Shown here piece after piece: positions 16,821 through 25,997 of a stretch of 64,000 nt of DNA (its first letter is position 1; every line of letters starts with the position of its first letter). A program made the position numbers and the translations under genes. The DNA is from Marinobacter halotolerans. Lineage in GTDB: Bacteria > Pseudomonadota > Gammaproteobacteria > Pseudomonadales > Oleiphilaceae. Location: positions 372,001 through 436,000 of the forward strand of contig NZ_VMHP01000001.1 in assembly GCF_008795985.1 (NCBI RefSeq), written 5' to 3'. Under the pieces are notes generated by a model. The model saw only the letters and a list, made by a program, of their open reading frames with translations, was not told where the DNA came from and did not search any database.

Positions 16821-16978
16821 GGAATTGCAGTCTCACAAAAGGTTGGTCAGGACGCGCTGTAAAATGTTTGAGCTATGGTATCATACCGCCCCTGTTCTGT
16901 GAGCCTGGCCGCCGTCAGCGCCGCTCACAGGTCATGTTCAATGACGAATTCAATGACGAAAGGTTCGGAATCTAGCCC

Positions 16979-18208
16979 ATGGCAAACACGTCTCTTGAAA
17001 AGAGCAAAATCCGCATCCTGCTGCTTGAAGGGGTACACCAGTCCGCGATTGATACCCTTAACGCCGCAGGCTATACGAATATTGAATACCTGTCGCATTC
17101 GCTGGCCGAAGACGAACTGATGAGCAAAATTGCAGACGCACATTTTGTCGGCATCCGCTCGCGTACCCAACTGACCGAAAAGGTATTCGACGCGGCCCAG
17201 AAGTTGGTCGCCGTGGGCTGTTTCTGCATTGGCACCAACCAGGTGGACCTGAAAGCCGCCACCCGCCGGGGCATCGCGGTTTTCAATGCGCCTTTTTCCA
17301 ATACGCGCAGTGTGGCCGAACTGGTTCTCGCCCAGGCGATTCTTTTGCTTCGGGGTGTACCCGAGAAAAACGCCAAGGCGCATCGTGGCGAGTGGCTGAA
17401 ATCTGCAAAAGACAGCTATGAGATCCGTGGCAAGAAGCTGGGCATCATCGGCTACGGCAACATCGGCACCCAGTTCAGTGTTCTGGCCGAAGGCCTGGGC
17501 ATGGACGTGTACTTCTACGATGTGGTTTCGAAGCTGTCTATCGGCAACGCCACCCAGGTCGGAACCCTTCAGGAGCTACTCAATACCTGCGACGTAGTCA
17601 GCCTGCATGTGCCGGAGACTCCCTCGACCCGCTATATGTTCAAGGCAGAGCAGTTCGCCCAGATGAAACCGGGCAGCATTCTGATGAACGCCTCACGTGG
17701 CACCGTGGTGGATATCGACGCCCTGGCTGACGCCCTGCAAAGCGGCAAGCTGCTGGGTGCTGCTATCGACGTATTCCCGGTCGAGCCAAAGTCCAACGAC
17801 GAGGAGTTCATTTCGCCGCTGCGTGAATTCGATAACGTGATTCTGACTCCCCACGTGGGTGGCTCTACCATTGAAGCCCAGGAAAACATCGGGCGGGAAG
17901 TAGCCGAGAAGCTGGCCATGTACAGCGACAACGGCACCTCAGTGTCGTCGGTGAACTTCCCGGAAGTGGCGCTGCCATCGCACCCGAACCAGCATCGTCT
18001 GCTGCACATCCACGAGAACGTGCCGGGCGTGCTGTCGGAAATCAACCAGGTATTCTCCGAGAACGGCATCAACATCTGCGGCCAGTACCTGCAAACCAAA
18101 GAGGATATTGGTTACGTGGTTGTGGACGTGAACAAGGAATACGGCGAGTTGGCCCTGAAGAAACTGCTTCAGGTCAAAGGCACAATTCGCTGCCGCGTGC
18201 TGTTCTGA
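16979..18208 (+). CDS. serA: D-3-phosphoglycerate dehydrogenase
   Basis: A 409-residue enzyme for the first step of serine synthesis (3-phosphoglycerate to 3-phosphohydroxypyruvate, NAD-linked). The Rossmann motif 'GYGNIG' is at about 158-163, the catalytic 'SRGTVVDIDALADAL' near 238 and the His in 'LTPHVGGSTIEAQENIG' near 290. Residues from about 338 form the regulatory ACT domain ('HENVPGVLSEINQVFSENG'), so serine feedback inhibition is likely. Length and layout match E. coli SerA (410 residues). Divergent partner: D-2-hydroxyglutarate dehydrogenase, with 158 bp of shared promoter region. An intrinsic terminator follows. Confidence 0.97.
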   Translation: MANTSLEKSKIRILLLEGVHQSAIDTLNAAGYTNIEYLSHSLAEDELMSKIADAHFVGIRSRTQLTEKVFDAAQKLVAVGCFCIGTNQVDLKAATRRGIAVFNAPFSNTRSVAELVLAQAILLLRGVPEKNAKAHRGEWLKSAKDSYEIRGKKLGIIGYGNIGTQFSVLAEGLGMDVYFYDVVSKLSIGNATQVGTLQELLNTCDVVSLHVPETPSTRYMFKAEQFAQMKPGSILMNASRGTVVDIDALADALQSGKLLGAAIDVFPVEPKSNDEEFISPLREFDNVILTPHVGGSTIEAQENIGREVAEKLAMYSDNGTSVSSVNFPEVALPSHPNQHRLLHIHENVPGVLSEINQVFSENGINICGQYLQTKEDIGYVVVDVNKEYGELALKKLLQVKGTIRCRVLF

Positions 18209-18234
18209 TAAACAGCCCGTATCCAGGAAAACAA

Positions 18235-18273
18235 AAGGCCCGGAACCGCCGAAACGCGGAACCGGGCCTTTTT
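18235..18273. terminator. Intrinsic terminator between serA and the OmpA-like gene
   Basis: AGGCCCGG and CCGGGCCT pair, interrupted by an AA/AA internal loop, then CCGC/GCGG around a 6-nt loop; TTTTTATT follows on the plus strand and a run of A precedes it, so it can serve both convergent genes. Confidence 0.85.
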
Positions 18274-18293
18274 ATTGCAACTGTCTCTGCTTT

Positions 18294-18956
18294 TTACTGC
18301 TGTTGCATCGGCACCAGCGTCAACTCAACCCGACGGTTCTGTTCACGTCCCGCGGGGGTATCATTGCTGGCAATCGGATACCGCTCGCCATAACCTACCG
18401 CGTTCGTGCGGGAGGGGCTGATGTCCTGACTGAGAAGGAAATCCCGGACAGAACCGGCACGCTGTTCACTCAGCAACTGGTTATAGTCCTGTGAACCGGT
18501 GCTATCAGTATGGCCTTCAATCCGGATCATGGTCCTGTCGAATTCTTTCAGCACCAACGCCACTGACTCGAGGGTACCCTTGAAGGACGGCTGAATAGAG
18601 GATTCGTTCAGGTTGAACGTGATATTGCCCGGCATCACCAGCTCGATCTTGTCGCCGTTACGGACAACCTGGACACCGGAACCCTGAAGCTTCTGGCGCA
18701 ACTGGGCTTCCTGCCGGTCCATGTAGTAGCCGATACCACCACCGATGGCGGCACCGGAGGCGGCACCGATGAGGGCGCCCTTACCACGGTCGCTCTTGCT
18801 GGAAGTGGCGGCACCGACTGCAGCACCGCCAATGGCACCAATAACACTGCCCATGGTAGCTTTGGAGGTTTCCTTTTCACCGGTATACGGGTCATACGTC
18901 ATGCAGCCACCCAGGGTAAGGGTGGACAAAGCGAGCGCAAGGATAGTTTTCTTCAC
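18294..18956 (-). CDS. OmpA-family lipoprotein with glycine-zipper (YiaD-like)
   Basis: A 220-residue outer-membrane lipoprotein. The signal peptide ends with the lipobox 'LGGC' (Cys18). Residues about 35-78 are a glycine-zipper region ('IGAIGGAAVGAATS', 'ALIGAASGAAIGGGIG'). Residues about 105-215 are a peptidoglycan-binding OmpA-like domain with 'IRIEGHTDSTG', 'LSEQRAGSVRDFL', 'GYGERYPIASN' and 'NRRVEL', including the Asp and Arg that hold diaminopimelate. It probably tethers the outer membrane to peptidoglycan. AGAATGCTGTG lies before the start. Monocistronic, convergent with serA. Confidence 0.93.
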   Translation of the reverse strand: MKKTILALALSTLTLGGCMTYDPYTGEKETSKATMGSVIGAIGGAAVGAATSSKSDRGKGALIGAASGAAIGGGIGYYMDRQEAQLRQKLQGSGVQVVRNGDKIELVMPGNITFNLNESSIQPSFKGTLESVALVLKEFDRTMIRIEGHTDSTGSQDYNQLLSEQRAGSVRDFLLSQDISPSRTNAVGYGERYPIASNDTPAGREQNRRVELTLVPMQQQ

Positions 18957-18980
18957 AGCATTCTCCCGATATCGGGTGGG

Positions 18981-20006
18981 TTAGCAGGCCTCTGACAGAG
19001 GCCCGTCAAAATTCTGGTCAAATGTGTCGACAATGGCGTTAAACACCGCTGCCTGCAAATCTTTGGCTTCATTCACAAGATGATGACGCCCGTCCGGAAT
19101 CAGAAGTTCCTCCACCGGGGAGAATTTGTTCCGGATAATCCGTAAATTGTGGGGCCAGTCCACCGTTTTATCCTTCTGCCCCTGAACCACCGTAATCGGG
19201 AAGTCCACCGGCCGGGCCGCCTCAATATGGGGTACCCATTGCCGCAGGGCACTCACCCAATCCACGTGCACCGCTCGCGCCTGCAGCGGGTCGTGTTCTC
19301 TCAGAAACTCCAGAAAACGGGAGTCGCTGCTGTTGGTGGCAAACGCCCGGCGCCAGCGAGACACAAACGGCTTCATCATACTGTGCAACACTTTGGCCCC
19401 CAGCCAACCTGCAGGGCGCACCAGCGGTGCCAGCAACACCACTCGCTTGAAATCAGAGGATTCCCGGGTGTGCTGATTGCTGAGAAGATAATCGATCAGA
19501 ATCGCTCCTCCGGTACTCTGGCCCACCGCAAACCAGGGCCCGCGAATCTTGCCACGGACATTTTCCACTACATCCGACAACACCGCCTGGTATTCCAGAA
19601 AACTGCCAATGGCCGCGGGCGTCCCGCTGGAGAGACCGTGACCGGGCTGGTCGTAGGCCAGCACGTCGTAACCCTCTCCCAGGCACCGCTCAATCAGCTG
19701 CCCGTACAACCCGACATGGTCAAAGTAACCATGGAAAACGAACACCGTCCCCTTGTTGGCTCTGCCCTCACTGTCCGGCAACCGGAAATAGTGAACCATT
19801 ACCCGGTGGCTTTCTGCATCAACATAGCCCTGGTGGTACTCCACTTCCGGGTATTCAACCCAGAGATCCAGGCCATAAAACCGGCAGTAAGCCACCATGT
19901 CCTCGCCCAACTCGTCATGGCGATCCGGCGCAAACCGAATCACCTTTTCCAGAAGCGCGGCGCGTTCCCAACCCGGTATTTCTATGGTATCTGTTTTCCA
20001 GTACAC
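18981..20006 (-). CDS. Alpha/beta hydrolase (lysophospholipase-like)
   Basis: A 341-residue serine hydrolase. 'VFVFHGYFDHVGLYG' near 88-102 is the oxyanion-loop His-Gly, 'YDQPGHGLSSG' near 118-128, the nucleophile elbow GQSTGG at 162-167 (Ser164), an Asp in 'VVQGQKDKTVDW' and the catalytic His in 'PDGRHHLVNE'. This pattern matches the monoglyceride lipase/lysophospholipase PldB group. No signal peptide, so cytoplasmic. It sits 24 bp upstream (in minus-strand terms, after the OmpA-like gene's start region) without obvious co-transcription signals. Substrate unknown. Confidence 0.88.
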   Translation of the reverse strand: MYWKTDTIEIPGWERAALLEKVIRFAPDRHDELGEDMVAYCRFYGLDLWVEYPEVEYHQGYVDAESHRVMVHYFRLPDSEGRANKGTVFVFHGYFDHVGLYGQLIERCLGEGYDVLAYDQPGHGLSSGTPAAIGSFLEYQAVLSDVVENVRGKIRGPWFAVGQSTGGAILIDYLLSNQHTRESSDFKRVVLLAPLVRPAGWLGAKVLHSMMKPFVSRWRRAFATNSSDSRFLEFLREHDPLQARAVHVDWVSALRQWVPHIEAARPVDFPITVVQGQKDKTVDWPHNLRIIRNKFSPVEELLIPDGRHHLVNEAKDLQAAVFNAIVDTFDQNFDGPLSEAC

Positions 20007-20110
20007 GTAGAGTTAAACGCCTGTCGAAAGAGAGTAAAAGATTGGTAAAGACCAGTCCCGCTAACTGGCAGTAAGGTTAGCACAATCACCAAGCACAAAC
20101 GGACCACCTG

Positions 20111-21025
20111 ATGAATCAAACCGCTTTGGAATTTTCCCTGCGCCAGACTATGCGGTGGGTTGTAAGCCCGCTGCTGAACCCGGCGATTCCAGTCAGGCTT
20201 CAGCGCCAGTTGATCAGCAAGGCTTATCTGACATCCATTCCGCCCCGGGGATGTCACTTTCAGAACATTGAGGCGGACGGCCTGCCGCTGACCCGCGTGA
20301 GCTATTCGGAAGAGCCCCGGGGGGTCGTTATCTACTTCCACGGCGGAGGCTATATCTGCGGATCGCCCAAAACCCATCGCGGCCTGACCGGTCACCTGGC
20401 AAAATCCAGTGGCACCATGCTGATTGTTCCGGACTACCGGCTCGCGCCCGAACATCCCTTTCCCGCGGCTTTGGACGATGCTGAAAACCTCTATCGGGCG
20501 TTGCTTGACGAGGGACATCCGCCGGCGGCTATTTCGTTTGCGGGGGACTCGGCCGGTGGTGGCCTGGCGGTCGCGCTGGCCATCCGGCTAAGGGACAAGG
20601 GCATTCCGTTGCCCGCCTCGCTGACCCTGTTTTCACCCTGGATTGACCTGTCCAACGATCATCTCTATTCGCCGGAAGAAGAGCCGCTGCTGAGCCGGCG
20701 GTGGATCGACAAAGCGGCCCACCTATACTGCGGCGCGGAAAGCAGATCCAATCCTCTGGTTTCCCCGATTCACGGCGATCTCTCCGGGTTACCACCCATG
20801 CTGATCCAGGTGGGCAGTGAGGAAATCCTGATGAATGATTCCCAGCGCCTGGCGGATGCGGCGAAACGGGACGGTGTCGAGACAAGGCTGGATATCTTCA
20901 ACAGCCTCTGGCACGTCTTCCAGGTTCATGCCGGTCAGTTGAACCGGGCCACCGCGGCCCTGGACGAAGCCGGCGAATTCATTCGTCAGCATCAGCACAT
21001 TGAGGAAGACACTGCTCACCCCTGA
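20111..21025 (+). CDS. Alpha/beta hydrolase, hormone-sensitive lipase (HSL) family esterase
   Basis: A 304-residue esterase. The HSL family oxyanion motif HGGG is at 77-80, the nucleophile motif GDSAGG at 145-150 (Ser147), '[15 protein letters not shown]' near 113-127, and 'WHVFQV' holds the catalytic His near the C terminus; the Asp/Glu is in the 'GSEEIL' region. Such enzymes hydrolyse short- to medium-chain acyl esters. It is divergent from the lysophospholipase-like gene (104-bp gap). Its last 47 bp overlap the 3' end of the convergent GIY-YIG gene. Confidence 0.92.
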   Translation: MNQTALEFSLRQTMRWVVSPLLNPAIPVRLQRQLISKAYLTSIPPRGCHFQNIEADGLPLTRVSYSEEPRGVVIYFHGGGYICGSPKTHRGLTGHLAKSSGTMLIVPDYRLAPEHPFPAALDDAENLYRALLDEGHPPAAISFAGDSAGGGLAVALAIRLRDKGIPLPASLTLFSPWIDLSNDHLYSPEEEPLLSRRWIDKAAHLYCGAESRSNPLVSPIHGDLSGLPPMLIQVGSEEILMNDSQRLADAAKRDGVETRLDIFNSLWHVFQVHAGQLNRATAALDEAGEFIRQHQHIEEDTAHP

Positions 21026-21266
21026 TCAGCGCTTCTTTCCGGTCTCGGGGCCATTGTTTGATGGCCCACTCCAGGCGGGAGGCCGTGGCACGGTCTCCCG
21101 CTTCCGCCCAGAACTCCAGCTTCAGAGGGCCTTTCCCGCGCAGACTTCGAGCGCCTTTGGGTGCGCCGGCCTGATGCTCGGCAAACCGGCGCTCTACATC
21201 CACGGTAATGCCGGTATACAGTGCGCCCCCGGCCGTTCTGACCAGATAGACAAACCACCGGCTCAT
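20979..21266 (-). CDS. GIY-YIG domain protein (UPF0213 type)
   Basis: A 95-residue small protein consisting of a single GIY-YIG nuclease-like domain: '[23 protein letters not shown]' (given in part) carries the YLV...YTGIT pair, followed by the conserved Arg, '[19 protein letters not shown]' and '[16 protein letters not shown]'. It belongs to the YhbQ/UPF0213 group; the in vivo role is unclear, possibly DNA repair. The start overlaps the stop of the EamA transporter gene upstream (ATGA), suggesting co-translation. It overlaps the esterase gene tail-to-tail. Confidence 0.9.
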   Translation of the reverse strand: MSRWFVYLVRTAGGALYTGITVDVERRFAEHQAGAPKGARSLRGKGPLKLEFWAEAGDRATASRLEWAIKQWPRDRKEALIRGEQCLPQCADADE

Positions 21267-22195
21267 TGCTGCGCGGCTTTCATGGTTCGGATGGCTTTGA
21301 GTTGCTGGATCCAGAGGCCGGCAATGATGAGCACCAGCCCGACATAGGTGGACGGCATAATGACCTCGCCCAGAATGAAGTAGATAAATATCAGCGACAG
21401 GAAAGGCGAGATAAAAATCAGATTGCTCACTCGCGAGGTGTTTTCAGCTTTTTTCATGGCGAAGGACCAGAGCACGAAGGCTATGCCCATCTCAAACACA
21501 CCCACGTAAACAGCCGCCGCCAGACTGACATTCAGACTGAAATCGAAACCATCGGTAACTCCGCATATCACCGCAATCACTGGCAGACCGCAGAGGAAAT
21601 TCAGGAACAGACCGACGATCGGATCCCGTTCGTCGCGGGTGGCAATGATCCAGTAAGACGCCCAGACCAGCGTACTGCCAATGGCCAGAGCCACGCCCAA
21701 CGGGTCCGAAAAGGTCAACGACAGCACATCGCCCCGGGTCGCAATGACCACCACACCGCTGTAGCAGACCAGCCCGGCGATAATATCCAGCATCCGCAGG
21801 CGCTGCTTCAGAAAGGGCACTGACAGATAGGCCAGCACCAGCGCCCAGGTGTAGTTCAGGGGCTGTGCCTCCTGTGCAGGCAGCCGGTCGAAGGCGCCGA
21901 ACAACAGAAAGTAATATAGGCACGGGTTGATCAGACCCATACCCATGGACTGCAGATATTGCCGGCGGGACAGCTCGAAAACCAGATGCCAGCGCCCAAG
22001 AATCACCAGTATCACGCCCATGACCAAAATGGAGGCGGTGCAGGCGATGAGCAGCATTTGAACCGGTGATAGCGCACCCAGGGACAATTTGAACGCCGTC
22101 GCAACGGTGGACCACAGCAGCACCGTTGCCAGCCCGTATAACATCGCCTGTTTCTGGTTTGCCACAGTTGCTTCCTTGATCGATTGAGGGTTCAT
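21263..22195 (-). CDS. DMT/EamA-family transporter
   Basis: A 310-residue inner-membrane protein with ten predicted transmembrane segments in two EamA repeats ('[18 protein letters not shown]' at the N terminus; '[16 protein letters not shown]' at the start of the second half). Members export metabolites such as amino acids or nucleotides; the substrate is unknown. The start is uncertain: ATG at 22195 has no good ribosome site, while GTG at residue 11 (22165) has AGGAAG 5 bp before it. The stop overlaps the start of the GIY-YIG gene by four bases. Confidence 0.88.
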   Translation of the reverse strand: MNPQSIKEATVANQKQAMLYGLATVLLWSTVATAFKLSLGALSPVQMLLIACTASILVMGVILVILGRWHLVFELSRRQYLQSMGMGLINPCLYYFLLFGAFDRLPAQEAQPLNYTWALVLAYLSVPFLKQRLRMLDIIAGLVCYSGVVVIATRGDVLSLTFSDPLGVALAIGSTLVWASYWIIATRDERDPIVGLFLNFLCGLPVIAVICGVTDGFDFSLNVSLAAAVYVGVFEMGIAFVLWSFAMKKAENTSRVSNLIFISPFLSLIFIYFILGEVIMPSTYVGLVLIIAGLWIQQLKAIRTMKAAQQ

Positions 22196-22247
22196 TCATT
22201 GCCAGAGCAGCCTAGCATGATGGGCCCGGACACTCAGCGGATTGCCA

Positions 22248-23087
22248 TTACTCCGGTATCAACCATTGGTCGAACACGGAAATTCCCAGCGCGTCAGTGC
22301 CAGCAACATCATTCATCATTTGGCTCAGTCGTTGATCAAAACCCCAGGGCGGGTTGACCACCATCAGGCCAGACCCAGTCATTCCCCTTTCTGGCAACTG
22401 CTGCCGATGGATCTCGTGGCAATACACCTTTCGAAGCGGGCTGTCGCGCACCATCTGATGCAGCTTCGTGTGAGGCGCCCCGGGCAAAAGCGGATACCAG
22501 ATCATGAAAACCCCGTGGCGGCAGGCCTTCCACGCATTGACAAGGGTCCGGGCGACTTCCTCGTAATCCGTTTTGACCTCATAGGAAGGGTCGATCAACG
22601 CCAGCAAGCGGGGCTGGGATGGCGGCAGAGTCCGGATCAGGCCCGCAAGGCCATCGCCCTGCATCGCCTTGATCCGAGGGTCGGAGGCTGCCCAGTCTGC
22701 CAGTGAACGCCCTTCTGTCGGGTGAAGCTCCCAGGCGAACAGCCGATCCTGCTCCCGCAGATAATGCCGGATCAGCGCCGGGGACCCCGGGTAACCCGTC
22801 AATCGGTTATTGACCTCATCTTTTGAAAGGGGCTGCAGCAATCCAATCCAGTCGTCTGAGTCCAGCCTGGCCCGTTGCTGCCACACCGCCTGTATTCCCT
22901 TGTCGGCCTCAGCCGTTTTACGGGCCCGCTCGTCTTCCAGGTTATAGCGGGCACTGCCGGCGTGGGTGTCGAAGCAGGCAATCGCTGCGCGCTTGGCCTG
23001 CATCATACGCAACGCCAGAACCAGTGCAGTGTGCTTCTGGACATCCGCAAAGTTTCCGGCATGAAAGGCATGAAGATAACTCAGCAT
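22248..23087 (-). CDS. rlmJ: 23S rRNA (adenine-2030-N6)-methyltransferase RlmJ
   Basis: A 279-residue protein starting 'MLSYLHAFHAGNFADVQKH', the highly conserved N terminus of RlmJ (YhiR), which methylates A2030 of 23S rRNA using SAM. 'GYPGSPALIRHYLREQDRL' and the catalytic 'IDPSYE' (a DPPY-type motif) are visible, with 'GSGLMVVNPPWGFD' near the end. Start 23087 has AGGGAG 7 bp upstream and gives the standard N terminus; the frame continues upstream but without conservation. It is divergent from the imelysin operon. Confidence 0.95.
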   Translation of the reverse strand: MLSYLHAFHAGNFADVQKHTALVLALRMMQAKRAAIACFDTHAGSARYNLEDERARKTAEADKGIQAVWQQRARLDSDDWIGLLQPLSKDEVNNRLTGYPGSPALIRHYLREQDRLFAWELHPTEGRSLADWAASDPRIKAMQGDGLAGLIRTLPPSQPRLLALIDPSYEVKTDYEEVARTLVNAWKACRHGVFMIWYPLLPGAPHTKLHQMVRDSPLRKVYCHEIHRQQLPERGMTGSGLMVVNPPWGFDQRLSQMMNDVAGTDALGISVFDQWLIPE

Positions 23088-23217
23088 TTTCCGACTCCCT
23101 TGGCCAACCCTACTGAACCGGCGGCTATTGGGCCCGAGGTCAGGGAAATAGGCAAGCGCTACGGGCGACAAGTTTCCGGCGTTCGTTCTTGAAAACGATC
23201 GGCCTTTGTTTAACAAT

Positions 23218-23236
23218 GCAAATGAGAAATATTATT
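23218..23236 (+). promoter_or_regulatory. Candidate Fur box upstream of the imelysin operon
   Basis: GCAAATGAGAAATATTATT matches 13 of 19 positions of the consensus Fur site by eye count. It lies 30 bp before the start codon of the first gene in an AT-rich stretch that contrasts with the GC-rich surroundings, where a promoter would be. Iron repression of the operon is inferred and agrees with the known iron control of imelysin (IrpA/IcmP) genes. Confidence 0.6.
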
Positions 23237-23266
23237 ATTATAGTTTACCAAAAAACGGAGAACGCA

Positions 23267-24559
23267 ATGGAACGCCTGCTTAGCCCTACCTCCCTGGCCT
23301 TGGTCGCCGCAACTGTCCTGACCGGTTGCGCAAACGCGCCATGGACCAACCAGGCCAGCGAGCCGGCAACCGCCGAAACGGTTGTCAAACACTACGCCGA
23401 CCTGGCTCACGCTAACTACGAGGACGCACTGATCACCGCCCGCGCTCTGGACAAAGCAACTGATCGCCTGATCGCCAACCCTACCGAAGCAAATCTGAAG
23501 GCCGCCAAAGAAGCCTGGCTTGCTGCGCGCATGCCTTACCAACAGACAGAAGTTTTCCGTTTTGGCAACGCCATCGTAGACGATTGGGAAGGTCAGATGA
23601 ACGCCTGGCCGCTGGACGAAGGGCTGATCGATTACGTCAGGAACGACAACTACCAATACGAACTGGGCAACAGCGGCGCAACCGCCAATATCATTGCCAG
23701 CAATGAGGTAAACGTCGGCGGCCAGTCGCTGGACGTGTCAACGCTGACGCCGCAACTGCTGGCAAGCCTGAACGAGGTGGGCGGTTCTGAAGCTAACGTT
23801 GCAACCGGCTACCACGCAGTCGAGTTTCTGCTGTGGGGTCAGGACCTGCACGGTTTCGAAAGCGGAGCTGGTGAACGCCCGGTAACCGACTATGCCATTG
23901 GTCAGGACTGCACCCATGGCAACTGCGAGCGCCGGGGCGAGTACCTGGACGCGGTGACCGACCTACTGGTAAGCGATCTTGAATGGATGGTCGCCCAGTG
24001 GGCCCCCGGCAATGAAGGCAACTACCGCACTGAACTGGTTAAAGCCAGCGCCGACAAGGGTGTGCAGAAGATGCTGTTCGGCATGGGTTCACTGTCACTG
24101 GGTGAATTGGCCGGTGAGCGCATGAAAGTCGCACTGGAGGCCAACTCCTACGAGGACGAGCATGACTGCTTCAGCGATAACACCCACAACTCCCACTTTT
24201 ATAACGGCCAGGGCATCCAGAATGTCTACACCGGCACCTACCGTCGAGTGGACGGAACACTGGTCACCGGCCCTTCGCTTTCTGATCTGGTCGAGAAAGC
24301 CAACCCAGAACTGGACGCGCGCCTGAATTCCCAACTGGACGCTTCGATGATGGCCCTGGGCGTCGTGAAGAGCGAGGCTGAAAGCAACCAGAGCCCGATG
24401 CCTTTTGACATGATGATTGCTCCTGGCAATCAGGCCGGTGCCAGAGTCGTGAACGAAGCAATCATGGCACTGGTCGCACAAACCGGTTCCATTGAGAAAG
24501 CCGCCCGTGAACTGGGCATCGAAGCCCTCTCCCCAGACGATGCCGGCCACGCATTCTAG
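23267..24559 (+). CDS. Imelysin-like lipoprotein (IrpA/IcmP-type, peptidase M75 family)
   Basis: A 430-residue lipoprotein. Signal peptide with lipobox 'LTGC' (Cys about 22). The imelysin repeat core is seen as 'YADLAHANYEDAL', 'AWLAARMPYQQTEVFRF' and the GxHxxE signature 'GYHAVEFLLWGQD', followed by 'CTHGNCERRGEYL'. Named after insulin-cleaving proteins, the family is now linked to iron handling at the cell surface or periplasm. It is the first gene of a four-gene operon (imelysin, DUF1111 di-heme protein, second imelysin, DUF1513), the same order as Pseudomonas aeruginosa icmP and its neighbours. Start 23267 has GGAG 9 bp upstream and gives a clean lipoprotein signal; Fur-type control likely. 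Confidence 0.92.
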   Translation: MERLLSPTSLALVAATVLTGCANAPWTNQASEPATAETVVKHYADLAHANYEDALITARALDKATDRLIANPTEANLKAAKEAWLAARMPYQQTEVFRFGNAIVDDWEGQMNAWPLDEGLIDYVRNDNYQYELGNSGATANIIASNEVNVGGQSLDVSTLTPQLLASLNEVGGSEANVATGYHAVEFLLWGQDLHGFESGAGERPVTDYAIGQDCTHGNCERRGEYLDAVTDLLVSDLEWMVAQWAPGNEGNYRTELVKASADKGVQKMLFGMGSLSLGELAGERMKVALEANSYEDEHDCFSDNTHNSHFYNGQGIQNVYTGTYRRVDGTLVTGPSLSDLVEKANPELDARLNSQLDASMMALGVVKSEAESNQSPMPFDMMIAPGNQAGARVVNEAIMALVAQTGSIEKAARELGIEALSPDDAGHAF

Positions 24560-24566
24560 GTTGTAC

Positions 24567-25967
24567 ATGAAACGTTTTATCTTTTTGGGCGCACTGGCAC
24601 TCGGTGCGCCCGTTTTTGCGACCAACGGTGCGGGCTATCCTGTTCAGGATACGCCTTTGACCGGTGGCGAGGGCACGGTAAACCAGGCTGATACCAATGC
24701 CTATTCCCTGCCCCAGGCCAATCTGTCCATGACCAAGCGGCTGGACTTCAGCGTTGGCAACAGTTTTTTCCGAAACCCGTGGGTTGAAGCCCCCGCCAGC
24801 ACCGACGCGCGGGACGGCCTGGGGCCTCTTTTCAACACCAATTCCTGCCAGGGCTGTCATATCAAGGACGGCCGTGGCCACCCACCGGCAGTGGACGACC
24901 GGGCTGTATCACTTTTTCTGCGGCTGTCAGTACCCTCGGACCCCGAAGAAGATTCCGAACTTCTACGTACCCACGGATTTAAGCCCGCCCCGGTGTATGG
25001 CAGCCAGCTGCAAGCAGCGGCCTTGCCCGCCGGCAAACCCGAGGCAGATCTGGTGCTGGACTGGAAGCCGCTGGTGAAAACTCTCGCCGACGGCACCCAG
25101 GTGGAGCTGCGCAAGCCGGTTTACCGAATCGAGAACCCGAATTACGGCCCGCTGCCGGAAAACCTTCTGATTTCCCCTCGAGTCGCGCCACAGATGATCG
25201 GGATGGGACTGTTGGAAAACATTCCCGTGGCAGACCTGAAAGCCATCGCTGACCCGGATGACCGCGATAAAGACGGCATTTCCGGCAGGCTTAACCTGGT
25301 CTGGGACCGCGCCAGACAAAAGACCGTGCCCGGCCGTTTCGGCTGGAAGGCGGCAGAACCGAACGTCCACCAGCAAAGCATGAGCGCTTTTGCCGGTGAC
25401 ATGGGTCTGACATCCACCCTCAGCCCCACCACCGACTGCACAGTCCTTCAGGAGTGTGATCAGTTCACGAATGGTGGCACTCCGGAAGTCAGCGACAAGG
25501 TCGCCGGTTTCGTCAGTTTCTACGCCCGCACGCTCGCCGTGCCTGCACGGCGTGACTTCGAGGTGCCTGCCGTCCAGAAAGGCGCCAGACTGTTCAACGA
25601 TACCGGCTGCGCGGCATGCCATACGCCAAGGCACCACACTGGCGAAGCGGCAGATCGCCCGGACCTGAGCAACCAGACAATCTGGCCCTACACCGACCTG
25701 TTACTTCACGACATGGGGCCGGCGCTGGCCGATGGTCGACCCGTGTATCTGGCAAGTGGCGATGAATGGCGCACGCCGCCGCTCTGGGGTATTGGTCTGG
25801 CACAGGTGGTCAATCCGCAGGCAGGCTTTCTTCACGATGGTCGTGCCCGGACACTCGAAGAAGCGATCTTATGGCACGGTGGCGAAGCCCAGTCGGCCGT
25901 GGATGTTTTCAGCCAGATGCCGGCAGACAACCGTCAGGCATTGATCGACTTCCTGAACTCTTTGTGA
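24567..25967 (+). CDS. Di-heme c-type cytochrome, DUF1111 family ('thiol oxidoreductase')
   Basis: A 466-residue periplasmic protein with signal peptide (about 1-18). Two heme c motifs are present: CQGCH at 94-98 and CAACH at 348-352, the second inside a cytochrome-c peroxidase-like C-terminal domain ('GARLFNDTG' before it, 'RTPPLWGIGLAQVVN' and 'GFLHDGRARTLEEAILWHGGEA' after it). The gene begins 7 bp after the imelysin stop and lies between two imelysin genes. Proteins of this family are called thiol oxidoreductases in databases, but the operon suggests a redox step in iron uptake, for example ferrous/ferric interconversion. That role is inference. Confidence 0.9.
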   Translation: MKRFIFLGALALGAPVFATNGAGYPVQDTPLTGGEGTVNQADTNAYSLPQANLSMTKRLDFSVGNSFFRNPWVEAPASTDARDGLGPLFNTNSCQGCHIKDGRGHPPAVDDRAVSLFLRLSVPSDPEEDSELLRTHGFKPAPVYGSQLQAAALPAGKPEADLVLDWKPLVKTLADGTQVELRKPVYRIENPNYGPLPENLLISPRVAPQMIGMGLLENIPVADLKAIADPDDRDKDGISGRLNLVWDRARQKTVPGRFGWKAAEPNVHQQSMSAFAGDMGLTSTLSPTTDCTVLQECDQFTNGGTPEVSDKVAGFVSFYARTLAVPARRDFEVPAVQKGARLFNDTGCAACHTPRHHTGEAADRPDLSNQTIWPYTDLLLHDMGPALADGRPVYLASGDEWRTPPLWGIGLAQVVNPQAGFLHDGRARTLEEAILWHGGEAQSAVDVFSQMPADNRQALIDFLNSL

Positions 25968-25997
25968 ATTCGCTTGAACCCTTTCCGAGGCCCAATC

